Position numbers and translations under genes: made by a program. DNA of 64,000 bases from Bacillus sp. 2205SS5-2 (GTDB taxonomy: Bacteria; Bacillota; Bacilli; Bacillales; Bacillaceae_K), in assembly GCF_037024155.1 (NCBI RefSeq), contig NZ_JAYKTS010000006.1, positions 90,799-154,798 on the forward strand, read 5' to 3'. Positions 33,308 through 43,016 of this stretch are shown piece by piece. How positions within the stretch are numbered: the stretch's first letter is position 1; each line of letters starts with the position of its first letter. The notes under the pieces are model-generated. The model was not told the DNA's origin. It did no database searches and was given only the letters and a program-made list of their open reading frames with translations.

Positions 33308-35703
33308 CCTTCATTCCTCCTTGCTAATCGAAGTTTAATCATGGAGAAAATACCCAATGCAGCAATAGCTAAAACACAAATTTCAAATAGGGTGTCAAAG
33401 CCACGGAAATCGACTAGGATGACATTGACTAAATTTTTTCCTCCTGCTTCTTTGTAGGCATTCTCGATATAGAATTCAGATATAGAACTGAACATTTTTT
33501 GACTATGAGCTGAAATGGAAATCAAGGTGATTACGAGTCCAACCCCAATCGAAATCAATGCATTTCCTAGTTTAAAGCCTACATGCTCTTCATGACGTGA
33601 AAGTCGTGGGAGATGATAAAAGCATAGTAAGAAAAGAGCGACAGAAACCGTTTCGATGACGAGCTGTGTTAAAGCCAAATCAGGTGCTCGAAATAACACG
33701 TAAAATAGGGAAACGGTATACCCGACTGCTCCGAGCGAGATGATAGCAGTTAAACGTGATTTTGCTAATAAAATCGTAAACGTCCCAAGTAATAAGAGTA
33801 TGGCCAATACTAGTTCGTAGATCCCAACAGGAGCTAAATCATCCGTATTGAACGAAAAGGCATCTTTAGACCATAAAGTAAATAAAAGCAGTCCGATGAA
33901 AAAGGTGAAAATATAGACTAGGTATGTTCGAATAAAACCGTTCATGACCTTTTTGGTTAGTTTATATGAACCTTTTTCTAACCCTGTTAGACCACTGTCA
34001 TACATGTAATTTAATGAAAGCCTAGCTGGGAATTTATCGTATATGTTTATCCATTTAGAGAGCAACCAGAATAATAAAGTTCCGCCGGCAATTACCCCGA
34101 GTGTCATATATAGCTCAATATTAGGGCCATGCCATGCTTTAATATGAACCTCTAACGGCTTTGGTGAGGTCAGTACCCCTGGTAAAATCGACACAACTGC
34201 TGGCTTGATAATAGTGTGTGATAAAAGATTTGGAAAAATCCCGAAGATAATCACAAGCGAAGCCAAAACTAGAGGGGAAAGCAACATCCCAAAAGGAGCT
34301 TCATGTGGTGCTTTCTTAAGTTTTTCTGGCTGATATTTTCCAGTAAAAGTCTTAAATAAAAGCATCATACTATACAAGAATGTGAAGACACTGGCAATCC
34401 AAGCAATCACCGGGAACAATAATCCCCATGTTTCTAAGTTAAATATATTCATTTCAGCAACTTTAACCATTCCAGTAAAGAACATCTCTTTGCTTAGAAA
34501 GCCATTAAAGGGTGGAAGCCCAGCCATGGAAAACGTTCCGATCAAGGCTATTGTAAACGTGATTGGCATCAAACTCATAAGACCACCAAGTTTTCTTATA
34601 TCTCGGGTTCCGGTTTCATGGTCCACGATGCCAACCACCATAAACAAGCTACCTTTAAAGGTTGCATGATTGATTAAGTGGAAGACAGCGGCAACTGTTG
34701 CGACTAGATAATATTCTTTATAGTCATAATGCAACGCAGCAGATCCGACCCCTAAGAGAGACATAATTAACCCAAGCTGACTGATCGTTGAAAAGGCAAG
34801 AATCCCTTTTAAATCCGTTTGTTTAACAGCATTAAAAGCTCCCCAGAAAAGGGTTAATAGTCCAATACCTCCGACAAGCCAAAACCACGTACTTGATTGC
34901 GCAAAGACAGGGCTTAAACGTGCAACAAGATAGATACCCGCCTTGACCATCGTCGCTGAGTGTAGATAGGCACTGACTGGAGTTGGTGCTTCCATTGCAT
35001 CCGGAAGCCAAATGTGAAATGGGAACTGTGCCGATTTAGTAAAGGCTCCTAAAAGGACGAGAAGCATAGCTGGGATAAAGAGTGGTTGACGATAAAGATC
35101 ATCTGACATCGCCACTAGCTCTCTAATGCTAAATGTATCACCCATGATGGAGAGCAAAACAAAGCCACCTAGCATCGCTAACCCACCAAATACCGTTATC
35201 AGCATTGATTTTTGTGCTCCGTAACGTGATCGTTCACGGTGATACCAATAACCAATTAACAAAAAGGAGGAAATTGATGTGAATTCCCAGAACATATAGA
35301 GAACCATTAAGTTATCAGATAAAACAATACCGAGCATTGCTCCCATAAAGAGAAGCAGATAAACATAAAAGTTATGTAGCGCTTCCTTTGCTTTTTCTAA
35401 GTAAAAAATGGAATACAGAACAACAAGCGAGCCGATTCCTGTAATTAATAACGCAAATAATAGTCCTAACCCATCAACGTATGCCACAAAGTTTATTCCT
35501 AATGAAGGCATCCACTCTGCTGTACTCTTAACGACATCACCCGCTTCTGTAACGGGGATAAATCGTAAGAAATAACTAAATAGTACAATGGGTAAAATAA
35601 GAACAAACCAACCTGTATGTATCTTCTTAAAAAGAAAATAAAAAGCTGGAACCAATAATGCCATCAAAAAGGGTGAGATGATGGCAAAATGAAGTATAGA
35701 CAA
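33304..35703 (-). CDS. mrpA: MrpA, Na+/H+ antiporter subunit A (NuoL-like)
   Basis: A 799-aa protein, normal for MrpA, with about 20 membrane segments. The N-terminal two thirds are NuoL-like: FWEFTSISSFLLIGYW carries the essential Glu and FTKSAQFPFHIWLPDAMEAP the conserved Lys. The C-terminal extension with RAPDLALTQLVIETVS is NuoJ-like. The start is a TTG with AAAGGAGGG upstream. First gene of mrpABCDEFG, all overlapping or nearly so. The complex exchanges Na+ for H+ and supports alkali and salt tolerance. Confidence 0.95.
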   Translation of the reverse strand: MSILHFAIISPFLMALLVPAFYFLFKKIHTGWFVLILPIVLFSYFLRFIPVTEAGDVVKSTAEWMPSLGINFVAYVDGLGLLFALLITGIGSLVVLYSIFYLEKAKEALHNFYVYLLLFMGAMLGIVLSDNLMVLYMFWEFTSISSFLLIGYWYHRERSRYGAQKSMLITVFGGLAMLGGFVLLSIMGDTFSIRELVAMSDDLYRQPLFIPAMLLVLLGAFTKSAQFPFHIWLPDAMEAPTPVSAYLHSATMVKAGIYLVARLSPVFAQSSTWFWLVGGIGLLTLFWGAFNAVKQTDLKGILAFSTISQLGLIMSLLGVGSAALHYDYKEYYLVATVAAVFHLINHATFKGSLFMVVGIVDHETGTRDIRKLGGLMSLMPITFTIALIGTFSMAGLPPFNGFLSKEMFFTGMVKVAEMNIFNLETWGLLFPVIAWIASVFTFLYSMMLLFKTFTGKYQPEKLKKAPHEAPFGMLLSPLVLASLVIIFGIFPNLLSHTIIKPAVVSILPGVLTSPKPLEVHIKAWHGPNIELYMTLGVIAGGTLLFWLLSKWINIYDKFPARLSLNYMYDSGLTGLEKGSYKLTKKVMNGFIRTYLVYIFTFFIGLLLFTLWSKDAFSFNTDDLAPVGIYELVLAILLLLGTFTILLAKSRLTAIISLGAVGYTVSLFYVLFRAPDLALTQLVIETVSVALFLLCFYHLPRLSRHEEHVGFKLGNALISIGVGLVITLISISAHSQKMFSSISEFYIENAYKEAGGKNLVNVILVDFRGFDTLFEICVLAIAALGIFSMIKLRLARRNEG

Positions 35704-36044
35704 TAAAGACCCTCCTTTAGGCGTAGAAAATTTGATGAATCACATAATATGTCTAGAGTTACTATCAGCTTTTCCTTATTTACACATTCAATTCCTATGA
35801 AGCAACAAAGACCATACAAGCATTATAACGTAAAAAATATGGGGATGCATTCAGGAAACTCTCGCCGATAAGGGATCCCTGCAAACTAATAAATAAGTAG
35901 AAAGTGACCGAAATACCTAAAAATATTTCTGAAGTAGAGAGATCCCAAGAGAATGTGGGGGTGTTTTCTTCGGGAATTTTAGGAAGTATATGGTTGTTAA
36001 ACTGGTTTAAGTGTCTAGCCCCAAGTGGAATCAGTTTTTCTTGT
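35704..36044. other. gene-free region upstream of mrpA
   Basis: About 340 bp with no convincing gene. A minus-strand open frame here has no ribosome site, and its first codons come from the dispersed repeat at 36045-36208. It probably holds the mrp promoter, but no clean -35/-10 pair was identified. Confidence 0.4.
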
Positions 36045-36208
36045 GGCTGCATTTGCAAAAATTGTTGCTTTTCATACCAGTCTATAACTTTTGATATAGC
36101 TTTGTTTTCCGGCATCTTTTCCTTAATTATTAATGGAAATTAACTAAGAAATGAAGGGTTTAATCAAAAAAGCAGATGAAATAAGCACGAAATATATTAA
36201 AAGAGCCT
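36045..36208 (+). repeat. dispersed repeat A, full-length diverged
   Basis: GGCTGCATTTGCAAAAATTGTTGC to TTAAAAGAGCCT in the mrpA upstream gap. Confidence 0.75.
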
Positions 36209-36483
36209 TTAGAAAATAAAAACATAGCTTCTAGATTTTGCATTTTTAAGGTGGCGTCGATGCCTTTTTCTTGGATATTTAGTGTTTTTTTCGAATATTC
36301 ATCTAGTCCTGTCCGGTCCAGAAAAAGTGCTAGTGATTGCTTAGAAATTAAAAGGGTATGTTGTCTACTCTTCGTCTTTTGCTTGTCGCCTTTAAGAGAA
36401 GCCTTCTCTTTTCTAAAATTCCCTTTTCTCCGGGTATAAAAACCATTTGGACACTCCATGCTATAACTAGGTGGTGATTGTCA

Positions 36484-36690
36484 GTGAAAAGAAAAGTATG
36501 TCTTTCTCTTTCCCTGTTTAGTTTTCTGTTCGGCGTATCTTGGTTTGGTCACGAGTCTTTGCAGGATAAAAGACGTTATAACAACATTGAGAAGGAGGGA
36601 ATTATTCCACTGTCTACTTATCAAGAGGCAGAACCAGTTAGTGAACCGGTTCCCTTCGGCTCTCGAGAATATATTCGGTATGTCCAATAA
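36484..36690 (+). CDS. small membrane-anchored or secreted hypothetical protein
   Basis: A 68-aa protein starting at a GTG that follows AGGTGGTGA with good spacing. Residues 2-20 are a basic then hydrophobic signal-anchor (KRKVCLSLSLFSFLFGVSWF); the remainder is short and acidic or polar. A tetraloop terminator begins directly after the stop codon, supporting a real transcript. No homology is recognised. Confidence 0.5.
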   Translation: MKRKVCLSLSLFSFLFGVSWFGHESLQDKRRYNNIEKEGIIPLSTYQEAEPVSEPVPFGSREYIRYVQ

Positions 36691-36712
36691 GGTGGGGAAA
36701 CCCATCTTTTTT
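36691..36712 (+). terminator. terminator of the small 36484-36690 gene
   Basis: GGTGGG-GAAA-CCCATC stem with a GAAA tetraloop, followed by T6, starting one base after the stop. Confidence 0.75.
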
Positions 36713-36796
36713 GTGGAGAAAAATCTAGGTTTCAATTTAGGGGAGTTTGGGATTTCATTGTCTTGCTACAGTGGCTTGAGGCTCGGGTTAAATGAA

Positions 36797-36871
36797 TAAC
36801 TCTCCAGTGATGCAGGCATCACCTGCGAGCTCTTCATTTGCCTGTCGCCTCAGGACAGCCACTTTCGCTTT
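36797..36871. repeat. fragment related to the 118-bp repeat family
   Basis: Shares GCCACTTTCGCTTTTC and a preceding GCCTGTCGCC segment with the tandem array at 50335-50608. It also has an internal TGATGCAGGCATCA dyad. Confidence 0.6.
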
Positions 36872-36933
36872 TCAATCGTTGTTGAAACGGATATGATGGG
36901 AGTGGTAATGTCGATTTTTGGGAGAGGCTTTTG

Positions 36934-37509
36934 ATGAAAAATACTTACATAACAGGATACTTTCCTTTGTTTTCTATTTTATTGTTTAGTTTAACGTTTG
37001 CGGTGTATGGAGTAGATGTGTTTGTTTCACTTTTTAAAGGGATTGGAATTTACGCAGGGATGAGAGAGTTTTTATCGGATATTCAATTGAATTTATTTGT
37101 TTTAATTTTGCTGATGACAGTTTTTTTTATGGTTTTTGCTGCTCTAAAATTGATCGCGGAAACTATTAACGAGCTTAGTCTGCTCTTTTTTTCAAAGGAC
37201 TCCAGCGGAGAAGCGATTCAAAGTGTTCGTCCTTTAGCACTTGTTTTCTTTATAGGCGCACTTGTGTCAATCGTTAGTGTCAATTCTATTGTAGGCTTAA
37301 TGCTTATTTTTTTGGCCTCTTGTTTCATTTACTTTGTACTCTTTGTCTACAAAATAACCCCCTCGTTGTCGCGAGGAGGCATGGTAGGTATTGTCTTATT
37401 TCAAGTATTATTTTGGAGTCTGGTGATTGTGATAGTCTTTTTTGCTGCACTAAAAATTTATAATGGAATATTAGCGAGTTTACCTATTCTCACCCAAGTT
37501 AAACGATAA
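36934..37509 (+). CDS. yufK: YufK family membrane protein (DUF5366)
   Basis: A 191-aa integral membrane protein with about five hydrophobic segments and a basic C-terminus. It resembles the YufK family, and its position beside pbpD and close to mrpA matches B. subtilis gene order. ATG 36934 follows GGGAGAGG. A 28-bp palindromic terminator overlaps its 3' end. Function unknown. Confidence 0.72.
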   Translation: MKNTYITGYFPLFSILLFSLTFAVYGVDVFVSLFKGIGIYAGMREFLSDIQLNLFVLILLMTVFFMVFAALKLIAETINELSLLFFSKDSSGEAIQSVRPLALVFFIGALVSIVSVNSIVGLMLIFLASCFIYFVLFVYKITPSLSRGGMVGIVLFQVLFWSLVIVIVFFAALKIYNGILASLPILTQVKR

Positions 37510-37528
37510 AACCTAGGTTTTATCGTTT
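37501..37528. terminator. palindromic terminator after yufK
   Basis: Thirteen-base-pair perfect stem AAACGATAAAACC around a central TA, overlapping the last yufK codons. It can act for yufK and for the convergent pbpD. Confidence 0.7.
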
Positions 37529-37579
37529 ATAGGTGAAAAAAGTTTAAATTTTGAAATGGTTTTGCGCCTCGAACATTTC

Positions 37580-39454
37580 TTATCTCATAATGTCCCGCCA
37601 AATCATGTGACTAGGACGATTTTTTTCAATGCTCTGCATGTTTTGAGGAAAATCATGTCCAACCCATACCCCGGTTGTATATTCGTCTGTTAACCCTACG
37701 GCCCAGTAATCATAAAATTGATTGGTCGTCCCCGTTTTAATTCCCATATATGGTTTGGGGAGATAGGCTGATTTACCTGTCCCACTTACAGCGGCTGAGT
37801 GGAGGAGACTTCTGACTTTTTCAACCGTTTGTGTAGACCAAAGCGTTACGGACTCTTCATTCCATTCATAGAGGGTTAATCCGTCTCGATTGACTACTCT
37901 GGTGATAGCACGCGGCTCAGTATAAACACCATCAATAAAGCTTGTATAGGCTCGGGTCATTTCTAACGGGCTCAAGCCATAAGTAAATCCACCTATGGCA
38001 GCAGCGAATGTTTGATCTTGTTTTATTACTTTCGAAAATTGAAAGGAGTCGAAATGGGAAAAAGCTTCTTGTACCCCGATTTTTTCCATTAAGCGAACAG
38101 CAGGCGTATTTAGCGATTGAATAAAAGCCGTCTGGAGTGTCACCATACCCCACTCACTGTTTCCGTAGTTTTGAGGACAGTAATCCTTGATGCAATACCT
38201 ATTCGCGTTAACACTTTCATTTAAAGAGGATTGAAAGCGTTCGATATAGGGGGCATAAACAAGCAAGGGTTTAACAGACGAACCAGGTTGGCGATATGCT
38301 TGGTAAGCGCGGTGGAAAAAATATTTCTGATAGTCTTTACCACCAGACATCGCAACGATTCCCCTTGTTGAATTATTAATAACAATAGCTGCGCCTTCCA
38401 CCCCTGCATAAGGCAGGTTTTCTTTCACAGAGGTCACGGCTTTCGCTTGCATGTCGGGATCCAAATTAGTCTCTATTGTCACTCCAGATGTAATTATTTC
38501 TTCAACACGATCATCCAATGAAGCAGATATCATCTTCTTCTCTTCCTCAGACTGGGCGGCTGAATTTTTTTCATAAAATCCTTCCTTTAAACTAATTAAC
38601 TGACGCAATTCTTCTTCCACATACACCGCATAATCGGGATACGCATTTTCATGTTTCTTGATATGAAGGCTGATTTTCTCAGCTTTTAGAGCAGTGACTT
38701 CTTCATGTGTTAGCTTTCCAACATTCATCATTGTATCTAGCAAGCGCTCTTGCCGTTCTTTCGTTGCATCAAAATGTGCAACCGGGTCATATTTAGCAGG
38801 GTTATTAGGAATAGAAGCTAAGAATGTTAATTCTGCTTTGGAGAGTTGAGTTAGAGGCTTTTGAAAAAAATGCTGTGAAGCCGACTCAGCTCCATAAATT
38901 CCATTGCTAAAATAAATCACATTTAAATATAAATCCAGAATTTCTTCTTTTGTTAAAGCTTGCTCTAGTTCATAAGCATAAAAAAGTTCCGTTAGCTTTC
39001 GGTTATATGATTTTTCTTGATCCAAGTATAAATTTCGCACAAGTTGTTGGGTAATGGTACTACCACCTTGTTGGATATGAGTGAAAACTAGATTTTTCAC
39101 AACAGCTCGTAAAATAGCCCCGGCATCAAATCCGAAATGATCATAAAAATTTTGGTCTTCGGAAAAAATCATCACGTCTTTTAAATAAGGAGGGATTTCC
39201 TCACCCTTAGCATAAAGACGGTACGGAGTATTCACTTCAGAGAAAACCTCGCCATTTTGATCCAATAAAAGGCTTGTAACCGGTACTTTTATTTCATTTT
39301 TATTAATAACCCTATCCATCTTCTGCTGAAAATCTTCCACTTGAACGACTTCTTGACCTGTTAGGTACACGATGAAAACAAAAAGCGGAAAAATTATTAC
39401 GATGGTAAGGTAACCTGTAAAAGTCCTCACAACACAGCCACATCGTTTCTTCAT
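37580..39454 (-). CDS. pbpD: class A penicillin-binding protein (PBP4 type)
   Basis: A 624-aa bifunctional peptidoglycan synthase. A membrane anchor (about residues 12-32) is followed by the glycosyltransferase domain with catalytic E99 in SEDQNFYDHFG and QGGSTITQQL. The transpeptidase domain has SSVK (S392-K395), SLN (447-449) and KTGT (573-576). It polymerises and cross-links glycan strands outside the membrane. All catalytic motifs are intact. The ribosome site is weak. Synteny (yufK-pbpD-kapD) supports pbpD. Confidence 0.93.
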   Translation of the reverse strand: MKKRCGCVVRTFTGYLTIVIIFPLFVFIVYLTGQEVVQVEDFQQKMDRVINKNEIKVPVTSLLLDQNGEVFSEVNTPYRLYAKGEEIPPYLKDVMIFSEDQNFYDHFGFDAGAILRAVVKNLVFTHIQQGGSTITQQLVRNLYLDQEKSYNRKLTELFYAYELEQALTKEEILDLYLNVIYFSNGIYGAESASQHFFQKPLTQLSKAELTFLASIPNNPAKYDPVAHFDATKERQERLLDTMMNVGKLTHEEVTALKAEKISLHIKKHENAYPDYAVYVEEELRQLISLKEGFYEKNSAAQSEEEKKMISASLDDRVEEIITSGVTIETNLDPDMQAKAVTSVKENLPYAGVEGAAIVINNSTRGIVAMSGGKDYQKYFFHRAYQAYRQPGSSVKPLLVYAPYIERFQSSLNESVNANRYCIKDYCPQNYGNSEWGMVTLQTAFIQSLNTPAVRLMEKIGVQEAFSHFDSFQFSKVIKQDQTFAAAIGGFTYGLSPLEMTRAYTSFIDGVYTEPRAITRVVNRDGLTLYEWNEESVTLWSTQTVEKVRSLLHSAAVSGTGKSAYLPKPYMGIKTGTTNQFYDYWAVGLTDEYTTGVWVGHDFPQNMQSIEKNRPSHMIWRDIMR

Positions 39455-39778
39455 ATTGTTGAACCCAGGGAAGTAACTAACAATATTGAGCCAGTTCTTT
39501 CGGGTTTTATCACTTTAGAGTATTCTCTACTTTATCATAATGTAATTTCTAATAAGAATAAAGAAGTCGCTAACATGAAAACGCAAAAATGTGATTTCAG
39601 ATAATAGTAGAAAACTTTCTTCATAGAATGATTGTTCAACGGATCTTTATGGGAGATTTGTGCATTTTTATTCTAAATTAGTGAAGAAAAAGCAATCTAT
39701 ACTCGAATGTACGGGCAATGTACCCGAAAAGATGCAAATGAATTGTTTGAATTGTCATAATTTAAGCGGTTCACATGA

Positions 39779-39784
39779 TATAAT
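39779..39784 (+). promoter_or_regulatory. kapD extended -10 element
   Basis: TGATATAAT gives an extended -10 (TGn plus TATAAT) about 57 bp before kapD. No good -35 lies at 17 bp; TTGTCA is present at 39752 but 21 bp away. The rest of 39455-39840 shows no gene. Confidence 0.5.
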
Positions 39785-39840
39785 AAGTAATAATTGAAAA
39801 ATGCAAACCACAATCGGGAGAAGACTAAGGAGGGAGAATG

Positions 39841-40458
39841 GTGGACGAAAATCAGTTAATTTTCATCGACTTTGAATTTTCGATGCCAGATCGAAAACAT
39901 TCACCAAGAGGATTTTATCCAGAAATCATTGAAGCGGGCATCGTTTTAATAAAAGAAGGAAAAATCGTAAAGCAATTTTCTACTTATGTAAAACCCATTG
40001 CATTTCCGAAACTCACACCACGATGTAAAAATTTTCTTCATATTGGCCAAAAAGATGTAGATAATGGCATATCATTTTATGATTTAGCTAACTATTTTCA
40101 AGGGATTAATGGAACGGGTCTTAATAAAATCATTACATGGGGAAATATGGACATGAAAGTGCTAAGGCAAAACTGCCAAAAAGCGACTATTGATTTTCCT
40201 TTAAGTGGTCAATTTATCGATTTATCTATGGAGTATAAAAAGTTTTTCGGGGATCGAAATCAAACGGGATTATGGAAAGCGGTTCAAGAATACGGAAGAG
40301 ATGGTGTAGGAAAACACCATAAAGCACTAGATGATGCACTTACTACTTATCATATTTATAAACTCGTCGAAAAAGATAAACAATATCTTAAAAAAGCCTC
40401 CCCGCCGACAATTGGCGATCGGGTGGATTTTTCTAAACTAAATAATCTCCTAGCTTAA
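39841..40458 (+). CDS. kapD: KapD, DEDDh 3'-5' exonuclease-like sporulation regulator
   Basis: A 205-aa exonuclease-fold protein. The DEDDh residues are visible: D10 and E12 in FIDFEF, an Asp in TWGNMDMK and His/Asp in HHKALDDALT. B. subtilis KapD inhibits the KinA pathway to sporulation; the nucleic-acid target is unknown. GTG 39841 lies six bases after AAGGAGG and is preferred to ATG 39838, which is only three bases away. kapB lies convergent downstream. Confidence 0.88.
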   Translation: MDENQLIFIDFEFSMPDRKHSPRGFYPEIIEAGIVLIKEGKIVKQFSTYVKPIAFPKLTPRCKNFLHIGQKDVDNGISFYDLANYFQGINGTGLNKIITWGNMDMKVLRQNCQKATIDFPLSGQFIDLSMEYKKFFGDRNQTGLWKAVQEYGRDGVGKHHKALDDALTTYHIYKLVEKDKQYLKKASPPTIGDRVDFSKLNNLLA

Positions 40459-40490
40459 GAGCCTTATTCTCAAAGAGATAAGGCTCTTTT
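40456..40490 (+). terminator. kapD terminator
   Basis: AAGAGCCTTATTCTC pairs with GAGATAAGGCTCTT with one bulged base, then a T tract. Confidence 0.85.
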
Positions 40491-40775
40491 CTATGGGAAA
40501 GAAGTAAAACCGAATTTTCTGTCCACTAAGTGAATGAACAGAAAAAGTCATTTCCCCCACCTCATTGGGGTTGTGGATATCTTCAAATAGTAAGTGGTCA
40601 AATTAAGTATTAAGAAACGAAATCCACAGTTAATCGGATGTTTGTCATAGGGTCAGGGTAATTACATTTTTAGCCACAAATGGTCGGACTGGAATATATT
40701 CAAGATATTTCCAACAAGATGAGATTAAACATTCACATAACGTCATATTGGTTTTTGATATGAGTAGGCTTTGTT

Positions 40776-41174
40776 TTAAAAAGTCATATTGTACATTAAT
40801 TCATATTCGCGTTGGATGCTTCGCAGTGTTTCGATACTTTTTTGAGCATAAATGCTATCCCCTTGTTGAAGTGTGCTTAACAGTTCGTGAAAGGTGTGGT
40901 GTAAAGAGTCTTGATAATTAGGGATTTCTCCTTGAAAAGGTTTTACCATGGTTTTAGGGATGTTTGCTTGTTCACGAAAAGCCAATGCCTTACGTTCATG
41001 AAAAAACCCTTGATTTACTTGTTTGGGGTGATGAAGATCTCCCTGAACGGGGTGCTTTAGGACAGCTAAAATCCGGACCACATAAGAAATGTCATTTTCA
41101 TTGGTTAATTCACCAATATATTTTCCAGTCTTGTAGATACCGGTAACAAATTCATTGATTTTTAGATGAGTCAT
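40776..41174 (-). CDS. kapB: KapB, kinase-associated protein B family
   Basis: A 132-aa protein of the KapB family: VTGIYKTGKYIGELT, LKHPVQGDLHHPKQ and FFHERKALAFREQANIPK are diagnostic. In B. subtilis KapB is needed for the KinB branch of the sporulation phosphorelay. There is no signal peptide or lipobox, despite the family's historical lipoprotein name. GGAGGAGG precedes the ATG. The kinB gene usually beside it is not in this window. Confidence 0.88.
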   Translation of the reverse strand: MTHLKINEFVTGIYKTGKYIGELTNENDISYVVRILAVLKHPVQGDLHHPKQVNQGFFHERKALAFREQANIPKTMVKPFQGEIPNYQDSLHHTFHELLSTLQQGDSIYAQKSIETLRSIQREYELMYNMTF

Positions 41175-41224
41175 AGGTTTTCCTCCTCCAATCGCTTATA
41201 ATGCTATTATACAAAAAAATGGGC

Positions 41225-41443
41225 TCTTCGCTATTTAGTGTTGACAAGACAATTTTCTAGGGTTCAATTGATGCTACCATTTTAGCTTAATGTCAGGATT
41301 ATACATATTGATTAAAACAAGCGAAAAACCGGACAAGGGAATGAGGTCAATTGCTCGCTCAGCATTCACCACCTGTTACAAGAATAATTGATTGAGTTCT
41401 GAAACCTACATAGTTGTTTGAACTAAATACTAAATAGCGAAGA
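41225..41443. repeat. 219-bp element with 15-bp terminal inverted repeats (MITE candidate)
   Basis: TCTTCGCTATTTAGT at 41225-41239 is exactly inverted at 41429-41443. The outer flanks are similar in direct orientation (CAAAAAAATGG and GCAAAAAATGG). The interior has no open frame. The ends loosely recall ISL3-type termini (GGCTCTTCGC). It fills most of the kapB-ppi gap. Confidence 0.6.
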
Positions 41444-41508
41444 AGCAAAAAATGGCTAAGGTTGATGTTTTAGCCTATTGAGAAGAAAGAATTATTGGAG
41501 GGAACACG

Positions 41509-42237
41509 ATGAATCGTTTAATACGCAATGTGCTCAGTCTTAGTTTAGGGGTGTTGCTGCTCTCAGCTTGTGGAACAGAAGCAGCGCCTGAAAAAGAAAA
41601 TTCAACTGAAAGTAAAGCAACAGAAAGCAATGAGGGAATGGAAGAACAGAATTATCCACAACTATCAAAAGAGGTTCAAGAAGATGAAATTCTAGTAAAT
41701 ATGCAAACCAATCTAGGAAATATCAAAATCAAGTTATTTCCAGAGCTAGCTCCTAAAACGGTTGAAAATTTTGTTACACACAGTAAAGATGGTTACTATG
41801 ATGGATTGACGTTTCACCGAGTTATTAATGATTTTATGCTTCAAGGGGGAGATCCAACTGGTAATGGCACTGGTGGAGAAAGCATATATGGAGAACCGTT
41901 TGAAGATGAGTTTACGTCACAACTTTTCAATCTGAATGGAGCCCTTTCCATGGCTAATGCAGGCCCGAACACCAATGGAAGTCAATTTTTTATTGTCCAA
42001 AATAGCACTGTTGATTCAGGATTAAAAGCAGATCTAGAAAAAGCAGGCTATCCAGCTGCTATCGTGAATGCCTATTTAGAAAATGGTGGAACCCCTTGGC
42101 TCGATTCTCGTCATACTGTATTTGGACAAGTTGTCGAAGGAATGGATGTTGTGAACAAAATTGCTTCTGTTGAGGTGGGAGCAGGAGATAAGCCGGTTGA
42201 AGATGTTTTGATTGAAACAATCGAGGTAGTGGAATAA
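41509..42237 (+). CDS. lipoprotein cyclophilin-type peptidyl-prolyl isomerase
   Basis: A 242-aa protein. The lipobox LLSAC (residues 17-21) anchors it outside the membrane, followed by an acidic linker to about residue 60 and a cyclophilin domain. Active-site residues are visible in [20 protein letters not shown] and [14 protein letters not shown]. It should catalyse proline isomerisation in folding of exported proteins. An insert ([20 protein letters not shown]) near the C-terminus is typical of Firmicute forms. GGAGGG precedes the ATG. Confidence 0.92.
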   Translation: MNRLIRNVLSLSLGVLLLSACGTEAAPEKENSTESKATESNEGMEEQNYPQLSKEVQEDEILVNMQTNLGNIKIKLFPELAPKTVENFVTHSKDGYYDGLTFHRVINDFMLQGGDPTGNGTGGESIYGEPFEDEFTSQLFNLNGALSMANAGPNTNGSQFFIVQNSTVDSGLKADLEKAGYPAAIVNAYLENGGTPWLDSRHTVFGQVVEGMDVVNKIASVEVGAGDKPVEDVLIETIEVVE

Positions 42238-42528
42238 ACATGCTTTCGTCTCAGAAGTTATGTAGTTATTTTCTTCTCATGCCATAGTGAGGATCTTTTT
42301 TACACGATATTGTGGACTCGAATCTGAAGAATCTACAGGCCTCTTCTTGTTAGGGAAACAAACAAACTTTAAGAAAATAGCTAATCGATAAAACGGTTAT
42401 TCAATCCACTACGGGGGATATAAGTGGTTGTTGTTTTCAAGTATTGCTATAATGAATCATAAAAAAGTTCAGAAAAAAATAAAACAGGTTAGCAGCTATA
42501 GTTGATTTTTAACTGAGAGGAGAAACAT

Positions 42529-42732
42529 ATGCATTCTAATGTAGTTTTAGGCTTATTTCTATATTTTCCGGAAGATAAATCAGAATACATTCCAGCTGGC
42601 ATCACCATGGTGATTTTCGCCATCATTGCATTTTTGACTTTTAAAATGATTATTCGCGTGTCTAAGCGACAAGAAATGAAAACAAAAGACATGGAAGAGG
42701 CCATTCAAAAAGAACGTGAAACAAAAGAATAG
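42529..42732 (+). CDS. small single-pass membrane protein
   Basis: A 67-aa protein with one membrane helix (about residues 23-43) and a charged C-terminal helix (EMKTKDMEEAIQKERETKE). GAGAGGAG lies seven bases before the ATG, so translation is well supported. No family is recognised. Confidence 0.6.
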   Translation: MHSNVVLGLFLYFPEDKSEYIPAGITMVIFAIIAFLTFKMIIRVSKRQEMKTKDMEEAIQKERETKE

Positions 42733-42743
42733 TTCTTTACAAA

Positions 42744-42800
42744 AGGCTCAATTCGTATCCATCGTAACTGGTGTTTCACATCAAAAATATGCGAAAACAG
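42744..42800 (-). repeat. dispersed repeat A, truncated
   Basis: AGGCTCAATTCGTATCCATCG joined to TATGCGAAAACAG, with the interior lost. Confidence 0.65.
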
Positions 42801-42852
42801 TTTTGTTAAAAAAATGCAGAAAACATCGCTTTGTAGTGATGTTTTTTTGTTA

Positions 42853-43016
42853 AGGCTGTTTTCGCAAAGATTGTGGCTTTTCGAATTAGCCCTCCTATCG
42901 TGATGAAGAATGGCTTCGGGCATCTTTTCTCCTCATTTTTACCCGAAATGAGGAGGAAAAAAGAGTGTTTCCATCTTTTTTGTATGCTACAGCAACAAAG
43001 TATGCGAAAAGGGCCT
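42853..43016 (+). repeat. dispersed repeat, subtype C
   Basis: AGGCTGTTTTCGCAAAGATTG to TATGCGAAAAGGGCCT; the better preserved subtype-C copy. Confidence 0.85.

Noticed and set aside
35795-36115. Minus-strand 106-codon frame
   Set aside because: Its first ~20 codons are the translated dispersed repeat, it lacks a ribosome site and no homology is recognised.
36160-36459. Minus-strand 99-codon frame next to the mrp upstream region
   Set aside because: C-terminal part is repeat A sequence, no ribosome site before the ATG; the middle is not recognised as any family.
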